Source: Halichondria panicea (Eukaryota; Porifera; Demospongiae; Suberitida; Halichondriidae). Taken from it: a DNA stretch of 64,000 nt. A program made the position numbers and the translations under genes. Under the pieces are notes generated by a model. That model searched no databases, was not told where the DNA came from, and saw nothing but the letters and a program-made list of their open reading frames with translations. This document shows, piece by piece, positions 57,351-64,000 of this stretch (position 1 is its first letter; the number at the start of each line of letters is the position of its first letter). The stretch lies in the NCBI RefSeq assembly GCF_963675165.1, contig NC_087389.1:4090830-4154829 (forward strand), read 5' to 3'.

Positions 57351-60198
57351 ATGGCTGCCAGTAAGCGTCCCAGGTATGACCCAAGTGTTGCAGAAGCCAC
57401 TGCTAAAGCGAAGGTGTCCCAGGCAAAACAAATGGAGAGTCTTACCACTGAGATTGTTCCAGCTATTGTCACTGCTGCCAAACAGTTACTCGGTAAAGGA
57501 AGTAAAGTGTCCACCGAAACGTTTCGGTTGGCACCTAAAGTTGCACAGATACTTCTTGTTGCTGACATCGGACTCCAGAAGTGCATGCAACTGATGTATG
57601 TTACGAAGAAGGTGCCTGTGAATGTGCCTAACAGGACTAAGGTTGTGTGTTCACTGATGGATCCTAACTACTGCATCCATGAAGACAGATGCAGAGTGTA
57701 CATAGACATCATTGAAACTTGTGTGGATGCACCTGTGTTTGACAACACACATACTAGTGACAGCACTCTGAACCACATTCCCAGGTATGTTATAGGGATT
57801 GCGTGCATGCATGTTTATAATTAGCCCGTTCCCAGGCCGAGTTTTCATATCAAATTGGCATCGCACTACTATATAATTATGGCAATGAGTTGTTTCCACC
57901 GGTACAACTTTAATTTGCCGGTTTTAAATTTCCAAAATAATTATATTTAGTTATAATTATTGTATACTCATGTATGCATGCTGACCCAAATCCAAATATG
58001 TATGTGCAGGTTTCTCACTCCTCCCGTTAATAGCTGCATTAATGACAGCTGTCGTATAAGTGGGCATGCAGACTCACTCATAAGTCATCACGACTCAACA
58101 GTTGTCACCGTATATTCTCTATCTGGTCCTGAAATTGGTGTCAAGCATGCACTAAAATGTCGAAATTGCAACTACATATATCACTATTCAGCGTATGGTC
58201 GGAAAACAAGTATCGGTGAAAAGTTGTACAATCAACCTAGAGATTTGGTTGAGGTTTCGGATGTGATCTATTGCGAGAGGGAATTGTACGAACTTTTCTG
58301 CAGCTTGAGGTATATAAGTTATATAATTTATGTGTATATTATAAGAATAACCACACACAGCTTACATTGCTGGGTATCTTTTTCGGGATTCAGCGAATCA
58401 TACACAGAATTCTCAATGAAATCGTGTAAGCAACAAATGTATATGCAAGCTTGGATGAAAAACAGAAAAGGTATATTTATACTATACTTTATAGTCTTGT
58501 CTGCTGCATGTATGATCTGCTGCCTGCTGTGTATTTTTATTACAAAATGCATATTATGATGTTTTCATATACTGCATGTTCATTGAATTTATATATAGGT
58601 TCACCTCATGAATTGACACGCAAAGCAGTGTCACAAATGTTCTACAATGGAGAGCTTGAGGATGAAGCAAGAAATGGGCACCTCCGTCCTGATGAAATGA
58701 TAGTCCACTTGAACAGTGACAAGCTGGAATACATGCAATACATTGTCGAAAAGCAATGCAGCAGTATGTACCAGCATGTCCCTAGAAAAGGGTGCATTGA
58801 ACGAGGTATGCATGCATAAGAAAATGTTGTTCAATTGACCAGTTGCATAATTATAACAGGTTGTGGCAAGTGTTGGTCCATTGATGGCAACTGGAAACTT
58901 TGTTTCCCTCACTGCATGTTTCCTGTCTTGTGTAAAGTTCCTAGTATGCCACTGCTGAACTTTCCAAGTGTATGCGTTAAGCAGCCCAGAGCAAACAGTG
59001 CTTTCTGCATTGAACATCACTCGAAAGCGGAATCGCTCAGCTATCCAACAGATGTGAGAGGCTTCCTTGGTTACTGTGGAGCGAAGAAATCAGCTGGTAT
59101 ATATATAGATTGAAGTCCTATATTATATATATATGCACGTGCTCTATTTATTATGCCCGGCATGCATGCAACTTGTATGTATTTATAGACTGTGCAGTGA
59201 TTCTTCCCAATGAAAATCCGGTACTCACTGATGTCATGGATTCAGTGTCTGTTCAGCAAGAAAATGAGCACATACAGGAAACCATGGAAGTCATCTCTGC
59301 CGCTTGCACAGAGGAATCTGACAGTCTATTGAAATCTCAAGGTTTGTTATGTGCATGCATTGATATGCATGTATATATAATACTCTTATTAACTCCATAT
59401 TTGCAGGAGTACAAGACTTTGCTCGAGAGTTCCCTTCTGTTGCTGTAAGCATCTCTAGTTGTGAAGAAGACAAGAGTGTGATTCAGTGCAGAAAAGATCT
59501 AGGGGAGCGAAAAAAGATTCAGCTGTGGAGTAGAGGACATGTATTTCTTGTGCGCCCCTGCGGACATATTGAGTTTTGGAGAACAATCTATCGGTAAGTT
59601 CATGCTGCATTGCATAATTATATAATTATACGCATGCTGTTGTGCTTGATGTTATAAATGCATGCAGGTCTGAATCACCCTCTCAAGTATTCTTGATTGT
59701 GATTGTCTGGCTCTATCAGACTCTGAAGGACGTACCTCCAGACAAATGGGGAGAGATTATACTTGCTTATGACAATATGTGCCAGCTTGATAGTCTCCGT
59801 GCAGCAAAACAACCCCTTGCACTGCCAAAACCATATGACCTAATGTGGCAGAAAATCACCAAGGTATATATAATATATATAATTATCATGACATAATTAC
59901 ATACATGCATGCATGCATGCAGGTTATTGATGATTTGCACATTAAAAATCATGTACGAACAGACTGTCAGACAACTTACCATCCTTCCAAGGTTCGAGAA
60001 TTGAACCCTCTACTTAACCTCATGACAGCAGAGCAAACATTTGCTTGGATTTCCAGATACAAGCGTATTCTGTGTAGCATGAACAAACTTCATCATCAGT
60101 TTTTCTTACACAGAATTGTATACAGGAGAAACAGATATACTGAGTGGTGCATTGACACTGGTAGAAAGGTTCTTCTCCCTGTGAACGTTTCTAAGTAG
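57351..60198 (+). CDS. KDZ-type (CxC-cluster) transposase-like protein
   Basis: Nine exons, phases consistent, 699 residues: 57351-57784, 58010-58309, 58361-58470, 58599-58805, 58860-59096, 59189-59341, 59407-59593, 59668-59863, 59923-60198. An N-terminal helical part is followed by a Cys-rich section (SCINDSC, CRNCNYIYHYSAYGR, CERELYELFC) like the CxC cysteine clusters found with Kyakuja-Dileera-Zisupton transposases. Next are GCGKCWSIDGNWKLCFPHC, AYDNMCQLD and TAEQTFAWISRYKRI. These match the DGN-, YD-xxC- and E-containing motifs of the KDZ RNase H fold. Predicted catalytic triad: Asp359, Asp578, Glu645. A second Cys/His group lies around residues 375-425, and LHIKNH...DC is also typical. 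All three acidic residues are present and no frame is broken. It could be an active transposase or a domesticated one. Confidence 0.75.
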
Positions 60199-60711
60199 AT
60201 ATAATAATTATTGCACACGGTAATTAATGCCGGATATAATAATAAATGCAAGCAGTGATAATTATTATTGATGATGTTGACACCACAGTAAAAAATGCGT
60301 GCATGCATGACTGAAAGGATGCATGCATGCATGCATGGTATAGCTATATATATACATATCTAATTATGTGTATGACTATAATTATATAAATGAGATATAA
60401 TTATATAAATGAGATATAATTATATAGCATGCATGCATGCATGTATATTAAATAGCTATAATTATATATAATTATAATTATAGTCTCCACATGCATGCAG
60501 TCAGTATTATAGTTCAGAGGGTCCTCCACAGCTTCTATATACATGTACGTATATATATGCCGTCATGCATGCATGTTCTCTCGCAGCACAACCAACTCTC
60601 TGCAGTGCATGCATGCATGGGAAAGAAATTATTAACATAACTTGTAATTCAGTATAATGCAACATAATTATTATAATTATGCAACAGAACGTATACATAC
60701 AGTGCAACATG

Positions 60712-61632
60712 CAGATGCAACAGATGCAACGGTGCAACAGATGCAACAGGTGCAATTAACGGTGCAACAGGTGCAACGGTGCAACAGATGCAACGGTGCT
60801 ACAGATGCAACCGTGGAACAGATGCAACAGATGCAACAGATGCAACGGTGCAACAGATGCAACAGATGCAACAGATGCAACGATGCAACAGATGCAACGG
60901 TGCAACAGATGCAACGGTGCAACAGATACAGCAGGTGCAACGGTGCAACAGATGCAACAGATGCAACGGTGCAACAGGTGCAACGGTGCAACAGGTGCAA
61001 CGGTGCAACAGATGCAACGGTGCTACAGATGCAACCGTGGAACAGATGCAACAGATGCAACAGATGCAACGGTGCAACAGATGCAACAGATGCAACAGAT
61101 GCAACGATGCAACAGATGCAACGGTGCAACAGATGCAACGGTGCAACAGATGCAACGGTGAAACAGATGCAACGGTGCAACAGATGCAGCGGTGCAACAG
61201 ATGCAACAGATGCAACGGTGCAACAGGTGCAACGGTGCAACAGATGCAACGGTGCTACAGATGCAACCGTGGAACAGATGCAACAGATGCAATGGTGCAA
61301 CAGATGCAACAGATGCAACAGATGCAACGATGCAACGATGCAACAGATGCAACGGTGCAACAGATACAGCAGGTGCAACGGTGCAACAGATGCAACAGAT
61401 GCAACAGATGCAACGGTGCAACAGATACAGCAGGTGCAACGGTGCAACAGATGCAACAGATGCAACGGTGCAACGGTGCAACAGATGCAACGGTGCAACA
61501 GATGCAACGGTGAAACAGATGCAACGGTGCAACAGATGCAGCGGTGCAACAGATGCAACAGATGCAACGGTGCAACAGATGCAACAGATGCAACGATGCA
61601 ACAGATCTCACGTGCAACAGATGCAACGGTGC
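60712..61632. repeat. Minisatellite of GATGCAAC/GGTGCAAC units
   Basis: About 920 bp built from 9-bp (AGATGCAAC) and 8-bp (GGTGCAAC) subunits. A marker variant, GTGCTACAGATGCAACCGTG, recurs at about 60796, 61020 and 61252, giving a higher-order period of about 224-232 bp. The mixture of 8- and 9-bp units leaves several frames open on both strands; these are not genes. Confidence 0.95.
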
Positions 61633-61649
61633 ATGCAATGCAAGTGATC

Positions 61650-61798
61650 ATGCGTGGACAGAGGAGGCGCGGTGCAGCTCAGGCAATTAGTAAACAATAA
61701 TAATATTATCCGCCCACGTCGTATGTTTTTGCTGAGAGTAATCAAAGGCTAATTACTTGAGCTGCACCGCGCTTGTCGGACCTCCTCTGATGCGTGGG
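61650..61798. mobile_element. Mutator-like MITE (copy 2)
   Basis: Element 61659-61789, about 131 bp, same family as 24657-24798: CAGAGGAGG end, GCGCGGTGCAGCTCAGGCAA, central ATTATCCGCCCACGTCGTA, and the inverted right arm. Flanking 9-mers ATGCGTGGA and ATGCGTGGG match at 8 of 9 positions. Confidence 0.85.
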
Positions 61799-62538
61799 CT
61801 TAGGCTAAGTCTTAGCCTCGATTCCCGAACGGCTATACGCTCTAAGTAATCGAGGCTACTTAAGTACCTCGATTACCAGGCCGCACTAGCTAGTGGGATG
61901 GATAGCCTCGAATCCTTGATTATACAGCCACAGTAATGGCGATCCCATGCAACGTGCTACTGTTGCATTTATGTGCGTACATAATTCGTGTGCCCATATC
62001 ACGCCATATCTACTGGCCATGCCAGTGAAGGAATTCTAGTGTAGCATTTAATACACTTGCACAATTCATTTCTTATTCTCTGAGGTGCACTGAAGTCTGC
62101 TATCTGAAGTCTGCTATCTGCTATCTGCTATCGATACGTGACAACGCTTTCAAAGCTCGCAGGATTCATATAGCCCTAGGTGAGTGCATACCAATGATAT
62201 CTATGCATTGGTGCAATGTCGGACTGAAAGTATAGCTAGTTAGAGAGTGTCACTGTGTTTATGAGCTGTACCAGCTCTAAATCTAGCTATATAGATGATG
62301 GTGATGTGATATAGATATATATGTGATATCTAGCATGCATTGTTTATAATAAGTTTATCTATAAAATAATTATTAATTAAGGCTTAGCTTTGTTTCATTT
62401 TGCTTTGATTTTGTTAGCTCTCTGGTAACTATGGATAAGGTGTATAATTGATCCAACCAAGACTGCATGGGCACGGATTTTTTGATTTGATGTGCACAGC
62501 ATGTGAAAACCTCTGTATAATAATATCTTTCCTGCAGA

Positions 62539-64000
62539 ATGGGTACGTGTGTATCAACAGAGAATGTTGTGCACCCCTCTACTGAAAATGAAATCATCTC
62601 GAATATAGAAGCACCTGTGCTAGAAGAAGACTCGTTCTCATCTCGCCCACCTTCCCAGGTCTCTCGCATTTTTTGCACTCAGAATCGAGAATCCCTACTT
62701 CCGGCAGTAGATCACCTCGTTGTGGTCGATATAGAGAACCTCGATGAAGATCGACTTGATATTACGGAAGTACCTGTGATAGAACTAGACTCATCCTTTT
62801 GTCACCCACCTTCCCAGCACTCTCAGCAGCTTAGAGAACCTATAATTCCATCAGAAGATCACCTCGATACCGGACCTATACAAGATGATGTGAATCATTT
62901 AGAAGCAACTTGCCAGGAGACTGCACCCATGCTTGTATCTATCCACAAAGAAGAGAGAGATGAAATACAAGCAATTCTTTTGGAGTGGGAAAGTGAGGGA
63001 CGACTTCGATCCATCATAAACTATACTCGACATGCCCTGTCAAGAGAAATTCTTGAGAGCCTCACCACATTAGCTAATTACCTAACGGAGAGCACTGCAA
63101 GTTATCTAGAAGATCTTGCAGATAAGAGTCCACACTACTCAGTACTTGCAAAAGCTTTTGCCATTTATGCTTGGATATGCTACGAAAGCATGCCTTTTGA
63201 CACTGAGCTTTGGGAACAGTACCTTTATGAAAAAAAACTGTTCACCGTATCCGAATATTTTGAGGGGATGACAGCCAAAGATGCTTTTACTGCAAAAAAA
63301 GCCGTCTGTGTCGGGTATTCTGTTCTCTTTGCTGAATTGGCCACATTGGCTGGGATTAGAGCCGAGGTGATCACAGGGGAGATATCTCATGTTCCCAATC
63401 CAGCGCTATCTGCCGATGAAGCGAGAACCTCTACAGCTGTTTCTCATACTTGGAATGTGGTGAGTGAGAAACTACAATTAGTGTTAAAATATACAACTCT
63501 GGTAAAACTATTCAACATGTAATGTAAAATCTGTAGTCTAGAGTAGTCTAGGGGTGGGACAGCTTACTTAGAGAACAAATAGTTGGAGAGATGTCAGAGA
63601 TTTGACCTAAGTTTACTACTGATAGAGAATGAGTGTATGTGAACCAGCATCATTGTGATCCTAAAAGCATTGGTACATAATTATGGTATATCAATTGCTG
63701 CATCACTCAGTACAATTGTACATGTACATGCAGGTACAGTCAACAAGGCTGGTGACACCCCATGCATGCACTACTAGCTAAATTATCAGTTGTCTGAATT
63801 TAATTATTAATTGATGTGTTGTTCATTTAATAGGTATGCATGCATATATTATATCCTCTGCATGATCTGCATGGTTAAAATGTACTATGGTTGTTTGTTA
63901 AGATGCAATTTTTCTTTGTGCAGTTCGATGTGGAAGGCGTCTGGGTCCCCGTCGACTGTACCTTTGGAGCAAACTATCGTGACAAATCGATGAAGTTCCA
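62539..64000 (+). CDS. KY-type transglutaminase-like protein 2, 3' end outside window
   Basis: Exon 1 is 62539-63459 (307 residues) and exon 2 starts at 63924 and runs off the window. The start MGTCVSTEN is again a myristoylation/palmitoylation signal. The N-terminal linker is shorter and lacks the repeats of KY1. The catalytic set is complete: Cys257 in KAVCVGYSVLFAEL, His303 in SHTWNV and Asp318 in VPVDCTFGANY. Intron position and phase match KY1, and stretches such as GEISHVPNPALSADEAR are nearly the same in both, so the two genes arose by tandem duplication. The module at 52-60 kb and the minisatellite now separate them. Confidence 0.85.

Larger units (their letters stand above)
60199..62538. 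other. Repeat-dominated spacer between KDZ-like gene and KY2
   Basis: Runs of GCATGCATGC and TATAATTATA words (60300-60610), then the minisatellite, then the MITE, then a small region with TAGCCTCGATT in both orientations (61813-61920) that may be a remnant of the 1044-bp Mutator-like family. The promoter of KY2 should lie near the right end. No terminal repeat pairing with the left side of the two-gene module was found. Confidence 0.5.

Noticed and set aside
52340-60198. Terminal inverted repeats for the two-gene module
   Set aside because: I compared 51.6-52.3 kb with 60.2-62.5 kb for inverted matches and found none convincing; boundaries are left undefined.
60657-61700. Long open frames on both strands (347 and 324 residues, Gln/Met/Cys- and Cys/Leu/Val-rich)
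   Set aside because: They are products of a short-unit minisatellite that lacks stop codons in several frames; there are no splice signals or domains.

Overview
The window reads as nuclear DNA of an early-branching animal, most likely a marine demosponge of the Amphimedon type. This is an inference. It rests on intron-rich metazoan genes with GT-AG introns (many under 100 bp), tight packing, a sponge/cnidarian-style multi-pass membrane protein carrying ZU5 and Death domains, kyphoscoliosis-type (KY) transglutaminase paralogs, and many small inverted-repeat elements. All gene models were assembled by eye from reading frames, splice sites and intron phase. No alignment was run.

Left third (1-22 kb). 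A minus-strand VWFA-domain gene (2232-5302) is followed upstream by a minus-strand gene that looks like the RNA polymerase I subunit RPA34/POLR1G (5524-12939). A complete plus-strand gene for a secreted DUF5054/GH38-like protein (6732-9636) lies inside an intron of the second. A 119-bp divergent promoter separates POLR1G-like from a BHMT-like homocysteine methyltransferase (13059-15075). FBXO3 (F-box plus ApaG, 12 exons) follows at 15566-22112.

Middle (22-44 kb). TIMMDC1 (22419-29798, minus) also hosts a complete plus-strand secreted gene in its long first intron: a fibrinogen-like protein (25408-26736). TIMMDC1 and NPRL2 (30064-36208, plus) are divergent over 265 bp. After a repeat-rich gap comes a large receptor-like gene (40034-44139): signal peptide, about eight membrane segments, ZU5, Death domain.

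Right third (47-64 kb). Two N-acylated KY transglutaminase-like paralogs (47202-51623 and 62539-end) flank an unusual divergent pair. On the minus strand is an 891-residue P-loop protein ending in a PHD finger. On the plus strand is a 699-residue cysteine-cluster protein with the hallmarks of a KDZ (Kyakuja-Dileera-Zisupton) transposase core. This pair is the best candidate for an undescribed system: a two-gene transposon, or a domesticated remnant, with a putative helper ATPase and chromatin reader. A 0.9-kb minisatellite of short GATGCAAC-type units lies just beyond it.

Mobile elements are plentiful: a TTAA-flanked piggyBac-type element, several Mutator-like elements with 9-bp duplications, pogo/Tigger-like elements, hAT-like MITEs and near-perfect fold-backs. 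Two independent Mutator-like MITEs sit directly on 5' splice sites, with the splice donor inside the target-site duplication.
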